Shown one piece after another: positions 10,695 through 23,109 of a DNA stretch of 60,000 nucleotides; position 1 is the first letter of the stretch, and each line of letters begins with the position of its first letter. Origin of the DNA: Nymphaea colorata. Taxonomy: Eukaryota; Streptophyta; Magnoliopsida; Nymphaeales; Nymphaeaceae. Both the position numbers and the translations under genes were made by a program. The notes beneath the pieces were generated by a model. The model was not told the origin of the DNA. It did no database searches and saw only the letters and a program-made list of their open reading frames with translations. Location of the stretch: contig NC_045148.1 in NCBI RefSeq assembly GCF_008831285.2, forward strand, positions 13,868,802 to 13,928,801, written 5' to 3'.

Positions 10695-10815
10695 AAGCCC
10701 AAAGAATAACACGCCAGAACGTAACAGCAGCCACAGGTTTCAAACCTCAAACCTTTTAAATATAAACCATGATACATAAACCATGATTCAGCCCAGTTGT
10801 GCTATGCCCCTTAAG
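10695..10815 (-). repeat. Possible tRNA-derived SINE fragment
   Basis: The minus strand shows an A-box-like TAGCACAACTGGG and, downstream, a B-box-like GAGGTTTGAAACC, similar in kind to the candidate at 611-804. The interior has a short ACCATGATTCA/ACCATGATACA duplication. The evidence is weak. Confidence 0.2.
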
Positions 10816-13618
<2,803 letters not shown>

Positions 13619-13972
13619 CTTGGGATTAATTTGGTAATTTTGGGATGCTTCTCTTAATGGATGTTGTTGTTGTTTTGGTAAGCTGAGATTTTGGTTCATG
13701 TGTATGTAGTTTATCTGAGTTGATTCATCCTGCATAGGTAAAATTGGAAAATGCAGTTTAATGCCACTTCCAAATTATCCAGTACAGATATTATCGTGTC
13801 ACTTTCATCTGGCTTACTAGTTTTGTTTTTAAGTCTTTTCCTTTTATTGGTTTAAGTTGTGAACAACCATAGCAGTGAATAGTGATCCATGCCCATCTTG
13901 GGATTAATTTGGTAATTTTGGGATGCTTCTCTTAATGGATGTTGTTGTTGCTTTGGTAAGCTGAGATTTTGG
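13619..13972 (+). repeat. 70-80 bp direct repeat pair at the MYB 3' side
   Basis: TTGGGATTAATTTGGTAATT and the following bases to GAGATTTTGGTT occur at about 13619-13697 and again at about 13898-13972. The second member lies inside the block that is also present, inverted, at 21767-22547. Confidence 0.9.
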
Positions 13973-14440
13973 TTTTGGGTTTTCTCTTTGTTCTTATGTG
14001 CAATGTGTTTACTGCTTATCATTTACTATTGATTGTATTGGTTATCTGACAATAGAGCATTCATAGAAACTACAATACTGAAAACATTGTAATGTTTTTA
14101 CACATAGGCATGCATGCATGCATGCACGCACGCAGCAGCACTCCTTTTTTGTTGCTTGGTAGATGCAATTATTTTAACTGTTGCATGTTTAATTTAAGTT
14201 CCACTTTGAAGTAGAATAATTGTCTTGTGTATGTACTGCATGGCAGGAGATGGTGGACATGTGAAAGGAAAATTTTTGGGGTTCATCAGCCCGTGTTGGC
14301 TGACAAGCACTGTGTTGGGGCCCTTTACTTAAAATGTGATCATGTGTGTGTGTATATAGGAAAGTTCACATTCATTGCATGTTGATGTTGTCAGACGGCT
14401 AAAAGTTAAAAATATATCAGTAGAAAGTATTCAACACATG
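13705..14440 (+). repeat. Block E, inverted copy of the MYB upstream loop
   Basis: This roughly 735-bp block is the near-perfect reverse complement of about 21770-22512. Shared landmarks are the GCATGCATGCATGCAYGCACGC run near 14110, CAGCCCGTGTTGGCTGACAAGC near 14288, and the end GAAAGTATTCAACACAT. It lies about 530 bp beyond the MYB stop codon, so the MYB gene is bracketed by inverted copies of E. Confidence 0.92.
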
Positions 14441-14971
14441 AACTATAGTATCGGTATAAGGCATCCATCGAAATGGTTCATATTGTTTTAGCAATGAACT
14501 TTTTTTACTCTTAGCCATTTGACCATGTTTTAAATTCTTACTAAAATATACTATATTCCAAACAGGGTGCAACTGCTTCGCACATGCTCTTCACATGTTC
14601 AGTATACTTTCTTCTAAATGTTACTGATGAATAGCAGGATGCTTCAAAGATTTCTCACATATAAAACGAATACAGTTTTATAAGTTGAAACCGGTTTCAA
14701 CATAAAACCCCAAGATCATACCTTTATGCCTCCAAGGTTCTGGCTTACCCTAGAGTCACTTGCATCCATGGTACATCCTTTAAAGTTAAATGTTATACTA
14801 ATCATTATTTGCAGCTCATAGGTGCAACATAATAGAGAGTTACAACGGCTCAAGACAAAAAACGATTATTCATATACTTCTGTCCATTGAACTATGAACA
14901 TAAAAGCGGGGAAAAGGGATAAAAAAAGATAAAAACTCGAGAAGAACTATAACTCTTGGAAAGAAGCAAAA

Positions 14972-15193
14972 CTAGTTCCCAACTCCAAGGAAGTCGATAA
15001 ATCCGTGCACGGTAAATGAATCCTCTGGATCCTCAGTGTTGCTGTTTATATCCTTGAACTTCTGCAGGCCAGAAGTCTCCCCAGGAGCTCTCTCCTTGCA
15101 GAGGCCTGAATTGATGGTATCAGCAGCTTCTTCGTCTGTGAAAGGCATGGTTAGGAAGTTGCTCATGGTGATGTCCGCATGAGACCTTCTCTT
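14972..15193 (-). pseudogene. MYB exon 2, distal part (C-terminus)
   Basis: This is the displaced C-terminal portion of the MYB frame, 73 codons from the TSD to TAG. It is acidic, without known domains, and ends FIDFLGVGN. That matches the conserved C-terminal FxDFLGVG motif of subgroup-21 MYB proteins and supports the assignment independently of the DNA-binding domain. Confidence 0.8.
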
Positions 15194-15543
15194 TGTTAAC
15201 AAAACTGATAAGGATGAATCCGTTGGAGAGAAGATTAGCAATCAAGATATGGAGCTGGTAATCAAAGATTGTGATCAAATAAAAAAGGCAGAAAAATCAG
15301 AAGAAAGGGAAAGGCGGAAATTTGGGGATCAGATGAAGATTTCATCTAATCTAGGCAAGAACAACCTTGCCTACAATAAGACGTGATTTCTTCCCTATAA
15401 AAGGGACTCGACTCTCCCATTGTAATCATCTTCTCATTTTATAAAGATTGTTTGAGTGCCTTCCAACCATGGACGTAGGCTCAACCAGAGCTGAACCACG
15501 TTATTCCCTGTCTTCATATTCCTCTCTTCTCTGTTTGTCTTTA
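15194..15543 (+). repeat. 5' LTR of the copia element
   Basis: 350 bp. A TATAAAAG box lies at 15396-15403, so transcription probably starts near 15430. Differences from the 3' LTR: T/C in GAGAAGATTAGC, A/G in CCAACCATGG, and G/T in CTGTTTGTC. It ends in TA rather than the usual CA. Confidence 0.95.
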
Positions 15544-15555
15544 TGGTATTAGAGC
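15544..15555 (+). other. Copia primer binding site (tRNA-iMet type)
   Basis: TGGTATTAGAGC directly follows the 5' LTR. It matches the complement of the initiator-tRNA-Met 3' end (TGGTATCAGAGC) with one C-to-T change. Confidence 0.9.
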
Positions 15556-16054
15556 TAAGGTAAGAAGCGGCTGCTGGAAACTGTTTAAGTCTTCCACTAG
15601 CACCACCGCACTCTTCCTAGGGAGGTGTCATCCATACGGCAAGAGGCTGCTGTTTAAGGCGTGTCACCGACTTCTCTTTTGCAGAACTCACCGTTTTGGA
15701 CGAGAGTTTTTTTTTTCAGGTACCACCGCTCTCAACATTTCTGGCTGTTTGTGGTCGAAATCAACCACTCTTTCCTTGTTGAAATAGAAGGGAAACAGAG
15801 GCTGAACAGAGGAAGTTCTGCTCTTCTGGCTGCAATTTTCTTTTGCTCAGTTGTCGAGCAAGAGTCCAAAGGTTTCCTGAGTGTGTGCAGACCTTTCCAG
15901 TGCATTTACAGATTTTTTGAAGCTTCGTGGCAGCAGCACTTGAAGTTTTAAGTGCCGCTGGTTGTGAAACAGGGCAAAGAGAGTAGCTTGTGTTTTTCCG
16001 CCTTCTTTTTCAGAAACCGGCGTTATCTTTATAAACGGCTGGAATAGTTCTTAA
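15556..16054 (+). other. Copia untranslated leader
   Basis: This stretch lies between the primer site and the gag start. It contains a short unassigned open frame (15661-15951) without recognisable similarity, which I treat as part of the leader. Confidence 0.5.
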
Positions 16055-16700
16055 ATGGCGACTTCTTCAATACCTGTTTTCCCTCATCCTTATACTGTCA
16101 ATGTTGCAAATTTCGTTTCTCTCAAGCTACGAGCTGAAAATTTTCTCTTATGGAAAACACAAATTTTGGCCCTGGTTGAGAGCCAAGATCTTCAAGGGTT
16201 TTTGACTGGCGAAGTTACTGCCCCACCAGAATTTATTGATGATTCTTCTTCTCAAAAAATTCCCAATCCTCATTTTATTTCTTGGAGGAAGACTGATCGC
16301 CTAATCAAGGGATGGATAACCAGTACGTTGTCCGAAAGCGCTCTTGGCCTAGTTGTTGGCCTTGAGTCATCCAAGGATATTTGGAGGGTTCTTATGAATA
16401 GCTTCTCTCGTAAATCACGTGAGAGAGAATTCCACCTCACGCATTTGCTAACTTCGCTTAAGAAGAATGATGATTCTGTGGAAGCCTATATAGGAAAATT
16501 CAAACGAATATGCGACGATCTTTCAGCTATTGGAAAATCTATTGACGAAGGGGCTCAAGTTTACTGGCTACTTTAAGGACTTGGAGAAGGATACGAAGCA
16601 TTTATTGCATCCATGCTTCGACCACCTACTCTGCCTTATGAAGAGGTTTTCTCTCTTCTTCAAAGTTTTGATTTTCCGGATAAAGAGTCCCACTCCTCCT
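16055..16700 (+). pseudogene. Copia gag region, interrupted
   Basis: The start ATG at 16055 opens a gag-like protein with KLRAENFLLWKTQI near residue 25 and later SRKSREREFHLTHLL, typical of copia gag (UBN2-like). A TAA at 16574-16576 interrupts a normally continuous GLGEGYE segment (CAA to TAA is the simplest change). A frameshift near 16.7 kb then moves the frame to the one carrying the RGRGR-rich stretch and the zinc knuckle. Gag packages the RNA into virus-like particles; this copy cannot make the full polyprotein. Confidence 0.85.
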
Positions 16701-18910
16701 ATCATGGCCATGACACATCAACAATCTGGACGTGGTCGCGTGCGTGGACGCAGCTATAGAGGACGTGGCCACTATCAAGGGCGAGGACAATATCAAAATC
16801 GATCACATGAAAATTCCAATCTCGCTTCAAATGGTGATGACAAGAATAACAAAAACCCCGTTGTTTGTCAAATCTGTGGTAAGAAATATCATTCTGCAAT
16901 AAAGTGTTTTGAAAGATTTAATCATGCCTATCAAGCTGGGGATGCCCAACAAGCACTCGCCGCCATTACTATTGATGATACAAACAACTCAGAATGGTTA
17001 GCTGATACTGGAGCATCAGCTCATATGACTGGAAATCCTGGTAAGATTTCTGAAATCTCTACTTATGATAGAAGTGATCATGTTATTGTTGGGGATGGCA
17101 CGACTCTTTCTATAACTCATATTGGTAACAGTGAAGTTGTTACAGGCGAATCATCTATTCCTCTTTCTCATGTTCTATATGTTCCAAAACTAAAGAAAGA
17201 CTTACTTTCTGTTAGTCAATTAACTAGTGTGTTACCATATGTTTTTGAATTTTCCTCTTCATGTTGTCTTATAAAGGACAGGAGAACCGGGAAAATAGTG
17301 GCACAGGGTAGTAAACGTGATGGAGTTTATACCATCGGCAAAGTCAGACATACAACATGTTTTTCTTTCAGATTTCGGTGCGCTTCAGAAGAACAATGGC
17401 ATTTCAGATTAGGACATCCTCATAATGGCGTTGTGAGACATTTGCAGCAGAAAAATTTGATTAATATTTGCTCTTCAGTTTCTAGAACTTCTATTTGTCA
17501 TAGCTGTCAACTTGGCAAATCATGTAGGTTGCCATTTCTTGAACGAGAAAATAAATTTGTTGAACCTTTTGAAAAAATCCATTCGGATCTATGGGGACCC
17601 ACGCCTGTTTGTTCTCATTTTGGTTATCGATACTATGTGATTTTTATTGATGAGCATTCTAGATTCACTTAGTTATATCCTTTGAAGTTCAATTCTGACT
17701 TCTTTGTCTGTTTTCAACATTTCCAGAAATTTGTTGAGACACAATTTAATAAAAGGATAAAGGTTTTTCAATCTGATGAAGGAGGAGAATATACAAGTAC
17801 AAAATTTAGAGATTATCTGAAGTTTCTTGGAACAAAACAGTTGTTTTCTTGCCCATATACTAAACAACAAAATGGTATGACAGAAAGAAAACATCGAAAT
17901 ATCACTGAATTAGGTCTGACCATGATGTTGCATGCCAACGTTCCCAAGCATTTCTGGTTTGAAGCTTTTAGCAGTGCTGTTTTTCTCATCAATAGGCTAC
18001 CATCGTCTTCTCTCAAAATGGATTCTCCTTACTTAAAACTTTTTGGGCAGCATCCTAAGTATGATTTTCTTCGTGTTTTTGGATGTCGATGTTTCTCTTA
18101 CTTGAGAGATATGCAAAAGATAAATTGGAGCCTCGATCACTGCCATGTGTTTTTCTTGGGTATAGTGATAGTCACAAAGGATATCGTTGTTTGTATTCGG
18201 CCACCGGAAAAATGTTTATCTCTCGACATGTTTGTTTTGATGAACATTTTTTTCCTTATAAAGATCCTGCTAAATTATATGATGGAGATTCTCTAACTTC
18301 AGATCTGATTTCTTTCAATGAGGAACAAGAGAATGTAAAGCAAATGGTTCCCGAAAATGAGAATCTTATTCGAACGACTGACGTTCATGAGGAAGAACGA
18401 AGTGATATTGGCACTCGCTCTCAAGAACATTTGATTGACAACATGCCGATTAATGAACAGTCGGTTCCTAATTTGCTGGATAGTCTCGGACAGGATGAGT
18501 ATCAGACAGGCATGACTGACACCATGGAACAAAATCAAGTTCAAAGAAATGAAGAAAGCACTGTGATAGACAATGAACAATCAGTTCACGAGCAGGTTGA
18601 TAACTCGGAAGAAGGCGATCATGGAGTTCTTGATACAAACGCAACTGAAAGTATGGAACAAGGTGAGCATACTACTCCTCCTTCTGCTATGATTAGAACA
18701 ATGGTCACTAGATCGATGATGAGAACTTTTAAACCGAATCCCAAGTATGCTAACTTACATATTTTGTACCAAGATATTCCTAAAGAACCTTCAAGTGTTA
18801 ATGAAGCTCTTGGGAAACCAGGCTGGAAAAAGGCTATGGACGAAGAAATTAGAGCCTTAGATGAAAATAAAACCTGGAGACTTGTAAAAGGCTATGGACG
18901 AAGAAATTAG
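16701..18910 (+). pseudogene. Copia zinc knuckle, protease and integrase region, interrupted
   Basis: In order: an Arg/Gly-rich linker; a zinc knuckle (CQICGKKYHSAIKC, near 16870-16910); an aspartic protease with WLADTGASAHMTG near 16995-17033; the integrase HHCC motif near 17398-17520; and the integrase core with HSDLWGP and a later SDEGGEYTS. A TAG at 17670-17672 falls where the family has Trp (RFTWLYP). A frameshift near 18.1 kb separates the rest of the core from the LGYSDSHKGYRC segment. The frame then runs through an acidic linker into the 58-bp duplication and stops at 18910. Confidence 0.85.
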
Positions 18911-18944
18911 AGCCTTAGATGAAAATAAAACCTGGAGACTTGTA
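18829..18944 (+). repeat. 58-bp tandem duplication inside copia pol
   Basis: Units 18829-18886 and 18887-18944 are almost identical (AAAGGCTATGGACGAAG to GGAGACTTGTA). Because 58 is not a multiple of three, the duplication itself causes a frameshift at the start of the reverse transcriptase. Confidence 0.95.
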
Positions 18945-20383
18945 CCCTATGATCCCAAGATGAATCTAGTTGGCTCAAAATGAGTGTTTAAAACCAAACT
19001 CAAATCAGATGGGACATTGGAAAAACTCAAGGCTAGACTTGTTGCTCGAGGCTTCACTCAAAAAGAGGGAATAGACTTCCATGAAACCTTTTCTCCAGTA
19101 GTTCGTCCTACCACTATTAGAATGGTTCTTTCTATTACTACAGTTAGAAGGTGGGAAATCAGACAGTTAGATATCAAGAATGCCTTCTTACACGGAGCTA
19201 TTAATGAAGATGTATACATGAAACAACCTTCCGGGTATGAAGATAAAACGAAACCAGGATATGTTTGTAAATTGCAGCGAGCCATTTATGGTCTGAAACA
19301 AGCATCGCGTGCATGGTATGCACGGCTAAGCAGTTTTCTTCTTGATTATGGTTTTTCTACTAGTATGGGCGATCCGTCTATGTTTACATTACATCAAAGA
19401 TCAAATACTCTTGTGCTTCTTGTGTATGTTGATGATATGATCCTAACCGGAAACTGTTCTATATTTTTGCAACGCTTTGTTAATGCCTTTTGCAATGAGT
19501 TTCCTGTCAAAGATCTTGGTAGATTGAGCTATTTTTTAGGAGTCGAAGTGACTTGGACAGAAAAGGGAATTCTCTTATGTCAAACCAAGTATGCTAAGGA
19601 CATTCTTGAAAGAGCAAAGATGGAGGACTGCAAACCAAGCATCACACCTATGAGTCCAAAAATGCCTCAGTATAAGGACGATGAAGTAAAATTCGCAAAT
19701 CCTACTCTCTACAGGCAGATAGTTGGATCCTTGCAATATTTGACTCTAACGCGACCTGATATCTCCTTTGCTGTCAATTATGTTAGTCAGTTTATGCATG
19801 AGCCACTTCAGATTCACTATCAAATGGTCAAAAGGATTCTTCGATACATTAAAGGATCAATACACATGAGACTAAACATATTGATGCAAAGCACTCTTGA
19901 TTTATATGCTTTTTCAGACTCAGATTGGGCAGAATGTTCTCAAACAAGGTGATCCACCACAGGATTTTGTGTTTTTCTTGGTGCAAATTGTGTGTCTTGG
20001 AGTGCCAAGAAGCAAAATAGTGTAGCCAGATCTAGTACCGAAGCTGAATATAGAGCAATGGCATCGACAGCGGCAGAACTTACATGGATACAATTTTTAA
20101 TGAAGGACATTGGAATACCAATTATCAAAGTCCCAATTTTATATTGTGATAATCAGAGCTCACTTTATATGACGGCAAATCCGGTATTTCATAACCGAAG
20201 CAAGCACATTCAGATTGATTTTCATTATGTTCGAGAAAGAGTAGCTCAAAAGCAACTTCAAACTAAGTATATTTCAACCACAAATCAAGTTGCCGATCTG
20301 TTTACCAAAAGCTTATCAAAGCGTACTTTCAATCATCTCAAGACCAAACTCAGCCTTCAGCAGTGGCTTAGTTTGAGGGGGAA
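18945..20383 (+). pseudogene. Copia reverse transcriptase and RNase H, interrupted
   Basis: A TGA at 18981-18983 replaces the usual Trp in GSKWVFKTK. From 18984 the frame gives [34 protein letters not shown] and the catalytic YVDDM near 19426-19440, followed by [17 protein letters not shown] at 19950-19952 (Arg CGA expected, in TRRSTTGFC) separates the RNase H part, which has SSTEAEYRAMA, YCDNQSS and NRSKHIQIDFHYVRE. The frame stays open through the polypurine tract into the LTR as far as 20576. All catalytic residues I can place are present; the defects are stops. Confidence 0.9.
20374..20383 (+). other. Copia polypurine tract
   Basis: TGAGGGGGAA immediately precedes the TGTTAAC start of the 3' LTR. 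It primes plus-strand DNA synthesis. Confidence 0.9.
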
Positions 20384-20733
20384 TGTTAACAAAACTGATA
20401 AGGATGAATCCGTTGGAGAGAAGATCAGCAATCAAGATATGGAGCTGGTAATCAAAGATTGTGATCAAATAAAAAAGGCAGAAAAATCAGAAGAAAGGGA
20501 AAGGCGGAAATTTGGGGATCAGATGAAGATTTCATCTAATCTAGGCAAGAACAACCTTGCCTACAATAAGACGTGATTTCTTCCCTATAAAAGGGACTCG
20601 ACTCTCCCATTGTAATCATCTTCTCATTTTATAAAGATTGTTTGAGTGCCTTCCAACCGTGGACGTAGGCTCAACCAGAGCTGAACCACGTTATTCCCTG
20701 TCTTCATATTCCTCTCTTCTCTGTTTTTCTTTA
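20384..20733 (+). repeat. 3' LTR of the copia element
   Basis: 350 bp, same ends as the 5' LTR, TATAAAAG at 20586-20593. It is followed by TSD CTCTT and then the MYB exon on the minus strand. Confidence 0.95.
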
Positions 20734-20962
20734 CTCTTGCCACAGAGGCGGCACCTCTCTAGGTTCCGCGGGGCCATGTTCACATGCCAGTGGTTCATCA
20801 CCTCAACATCTGTTCTTCCAAGGAGAAAACTTGCTATGAGGGCCCATTTGTTGCCATGGACGCTGTGGGCATGAAAAAACCTTTCTTCCTCCTCCTCTGA
20901 AAAAGGCCTCCTGTTAAGCCTCGGTTCAAGGTGTGTATACCACATCCGTTTACAGCTTTTAG
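20734..20962 (-). pseudogene. MYB exon 2, proximal part (end of R2 and R3)
   Basis: The frame KSCKRMWYTHLEPRLNRRPF corresponds to the R2-R3 junction (usual KSCRLRWFNQLDP). R3 follows with the conserved aromatic spacing W...W, GRTD and NHWHVNMA. MNHWH replaces the usual VKNHWH. The best acceptor, CTTGAAG at about 20963-20969, leaves two bases before the AAA codon, whereas exon 1 ends on a complete codon. The exon is truncated at 20734 by the TSD and LTR of the copia element. Confidence 0.75.
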
Positions 20963-21212
20963 CTTCAAGCAACAGCAAACCAGAGAAAAATCAATATTGG
21001 TACCCTGTGCTAATTAAGGAAGTCGTGAACTTACATCAATAATGACAATAATTTAACTAATAATCTTTTAGAAAACAAGTTCTAGATCATCGTATATTTG
21101 TTCTTTCATTCAAAAGAGTTTCTTTTAAGCATATAAACATGCTAACTTGGGTAAAAATGGCAATTTGTGGGGTTTGAGCTCGAAATTAGACCTCTTGGTT
21201 AACAGCTCGTAC

Positions 21213-21395
21213 CAAGCGGTCTTGGAGTTTCTCTGCGATGGAATTCCAGTTCCGAGGGCCCTGCTGCTCCACGAGCTGCCGGAGGATTTCGTCCTCTCCT
21301 GGCCTCCAGTGGCCATGGGGACGCATCTTTGCCTCGCCGACTTTGGCGCTGGTGCCGGTGACCGAAGCTGCACTTGCACTACTTTCCTGATGCAT
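21213..21395 (-). CDS. MYB exon 1 (start codon and R2 repeat)
   Basis: The ATG at 21395-21393 follows a short leader, with a TTTCAG acceptor-like site just upstream near 21428, so an intron may lie in the 5' UTR. The exon encodes about 61 residues: an Ala/Ser-rich start (MHQESSASAASVTG), then R2 from GHWRP to EKLQDRL. A GTACGA donor follows codon Leu at 21213. Bases 21331-21395 are duplicated in inverted orientation at 22919-22983. Confidence 0.75.
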
Positions 21396-21766
21396 CCTTG
21401 ACGACGTCAATCGACTCCTCAATCGACCTGAAACATTCCAATTTATAGAAGTTAGGGAGAGAAAACGACAAAACTCGCACAACACAACCGGTGGGGACCA
21501 CATCACCACACATGGTCTATTCTCCACGCTTGCACTCACACACACACATGCATGTACATGCACATGCACATCTACATTTATAGTTAACTGGCAGTTGTGG
21601 CATCCCAGTTGCATTGATTGTGGAGGATACGTGCGAACTGCCCCTCTCTTTCTCTCGTTTACTTTACAAGTAAAGTTATGGTTCCCTGGGTATCGAATGG
21701 AATTTGCATGACATCATTTATGTATTTTCCACAAATGAATGGTATCGAGGTGAGTTTTTGTTCCTA
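21331..21766 (-). repeat. Left arm of a 436-bp inverted repeat (contains MYB exon 1 start)
   Basis: This arm pairs base for base, without indels that I can see, with 22548-22983. It contains about 65 bp of MYB coding sequence, the 5' UTR acceptor-like site, and about 340 bp of upstream DNA including a CA/TG-rich ACATGCACATGCACAT stretch. The few differences are concentrated at the coding end (GGCGCT versus GGTGCC). Confidence 0.95.
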
Positions 21767-22547
21767 TATGTGTTGAATACTTTCTACTGATACATTTTTA
21801 ATTTTTAGCCGTCTGACAACATCAACATGCAATGAATGTGAACTTTCCTATATACACACACATGATCACATTTTAAGTAAAGGGCCCCAACACCAGTGCT
21901 TGTCAGCCAACACGGGCTGATGAACCCCAAAAATTTTCCTTTCACATGTCCACCATCTCCTGCCATGCAGTACATACACAAGACAATTATTCTACTTCAA
22001 AGTGGAACTTAAATTAAACATGCAACAGTTAAAATAATTGCATCTACCAAGCAACAAAAAAGGAGTGCTGCTGCGTGCGTGCGTGCATGCATGCATGCCT
22101 ATGTGTGTGTTACACCTGTAAAAACATTACAATGTTTTCAGTATTGTAGTTTCTATGAATGCTCTATTGTAAGATAACCAATACAATCAATGGTAAATGG
22201 TAAGCAGTAAACACATTGCACATAAGAACAAAGAGAAAACCCAAAACCAAAATCTCAGCTTACCAAAGCAACAACAACATCCATTAAGAGAAGCATCCCA
22301 AAATTACCAAATTAATCCCAAGATGGGCATGGATCACTATTCACTGCTATGGTTGTTCACAACTTAAACCAATAAAAGGAAAAGACTTAAAAACAAAACT
22401 AGTAAGCCAGATGAAAGCGACACGATAATATCTGTACTGGATAATTTGGAAGTGGCATTAAACTGCATTTTCCAATTTTATCTATGCAGGATGAATCAAC
22501 TCAGATAAGCCATCTAAACCTGAACTATTAAGTCAACACGCAGATCC
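21767..22547. repeat. Loop of the MYB inverted repeat (block E, inverted)
   Basis: About 781 bp separate the two arms. Nearly all of it is the reverse complement of 13705-14440. No coding capacity is seen. It may be the MYB promoter region, or a mobile sequence that has landed or been copied on both sides of the gene. Confidence 0.85.
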
Positions 22548-22983
22548 TAGGAACAAAAACTCACCTCGATACCATTCATTTGTGGAAAATACATAAATGA
22601 TGTCATGCAAATTCCATTCGATACCCAGGGAACCATAACTTTACTTGTAAAGTAAACGAGAGAAAGAGAGGGGCAGTTCGCACGTATCCTCCACAATCAA
22701 TGCAACTGGGATGCCACAACTGCCAGTTAACTATAAATGTAGATGTGCATGTGCATGTACATGCATGTGTGTGTGTGAGTGCAAGCGTGGAGAATAGACC
22801 ATGTGTGGTGATGTGGTCCCCACCGGTTGTGTTGTGCGAGTTTTGTCGTTTTCTCTCCCTAACTTCTATAAATTGGAATGTTTCAGGTCGATTGAGGAGT
22901 CGATTGACGTCGTCAAGGATGCATCAGGAAAGTAGTGCAAGTGCAGCTTCGGTCACCGGCACCGGCACCAAAGTCGGCGAGGC
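22548..22983 (+). repeat. Right arm of the inverted repeat (truncated second MYB 5' end)
   Basis: This arm is the mirror copy of 21331-21766. On the plus strand it carries the MYB start codon (about 22919) and about 22 codons up to KVGEA. Homology then stops and unrelated sequence follows, so no R2 repeat is encoded. It looks like a head-to-head duplicate of the MYB 5' end that lost the rest of the gene. Confidence 0.95.
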
Positions 22984-23109
22984 CTCTGGGAAACGTGGAA
23001 TCTCGCTCGGAGGAACAGGGTACTCCGGATCCAAGACTTGCAGTCGATGTCGCCTGCCAGATCTTCACGGCGAGTGGGGTTGCTCTGGGAAAAAAACCGA
23101 CACAGGATA

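Larger units (their letters stand above)
15194..20733 (+). mobile_element. Ty1/copia LTR retrotransposon (Ale/Retrofit-like), recently inserted
   Basis: The element has 350-bp LTRs at both ends (15194-15543 and 20384-20733), each starting TGTTAAC and ending CTTTA, with a perfect 5-bp target-site duplication CTCTT at 15189-15193 and 20734-20738. It has a tRNA-iMet-type primer site, a polypurine tract, and gag, protease, integrase, reverse transcriptase and RNase H in copia order. The LTRs differ at three positions by eye, so the insertion is young. The polyprotein is nevertheless broken by at least four nonsense codons, two frameshifts and a 58-bp tandem duplication, so this copy was probably mobilised by proteins from another element. 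It lies opposite to the MYB gene it interrupts. The lineage is inferred from size, gag sequence and knuckle style. Confidence 0.95.
14972..21395 (-). pseudogene. R2R3-MYB transcription factor gene split by a copia insertion
   Basis: The gene reads on the minus strand. Exon 1 (21395-21213) has the start Met and most of MYB repeat R2 (GHWRPGEDEILRQLVEQ). The next exon (from about 20962) has the end of R2, all of R3 (RRPFSEEEEERFF, HGNKWALIASFLLGRTD, NHWHVNMA) and then CRLCGK. The frame is cut at 20734 by a Ty1/copia element and resumes at 15193 with RRSHADITMSNF, ending in FIDFLGVGN and a TAG at 14972-14974. The GHWRP start, the NHWHV motif and the FxDFLGVG tail are typical of the MYB52/54/56/105 group (subgroup 21), nuclear DNA-binding regulators of cell-wall and developmental genes. 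Removing the element and one TSD copy restores the frame exactly at CGK-RRS. Canonical splice sites between exons 1 and 2 do not preserve the frame by my reading, so it may already have been impaired. Confidence 0.85.

Noticed and set aside
21186-21614. 142-codon frame containing MYB exon 1, with an upstream CHNCQ-type start
   Set aside because: The part before the MHQESS start crosses an acceptor-like TTTCAG and a CA/TG repeat, so it is untranslated or intron sequence, not a larger protein.
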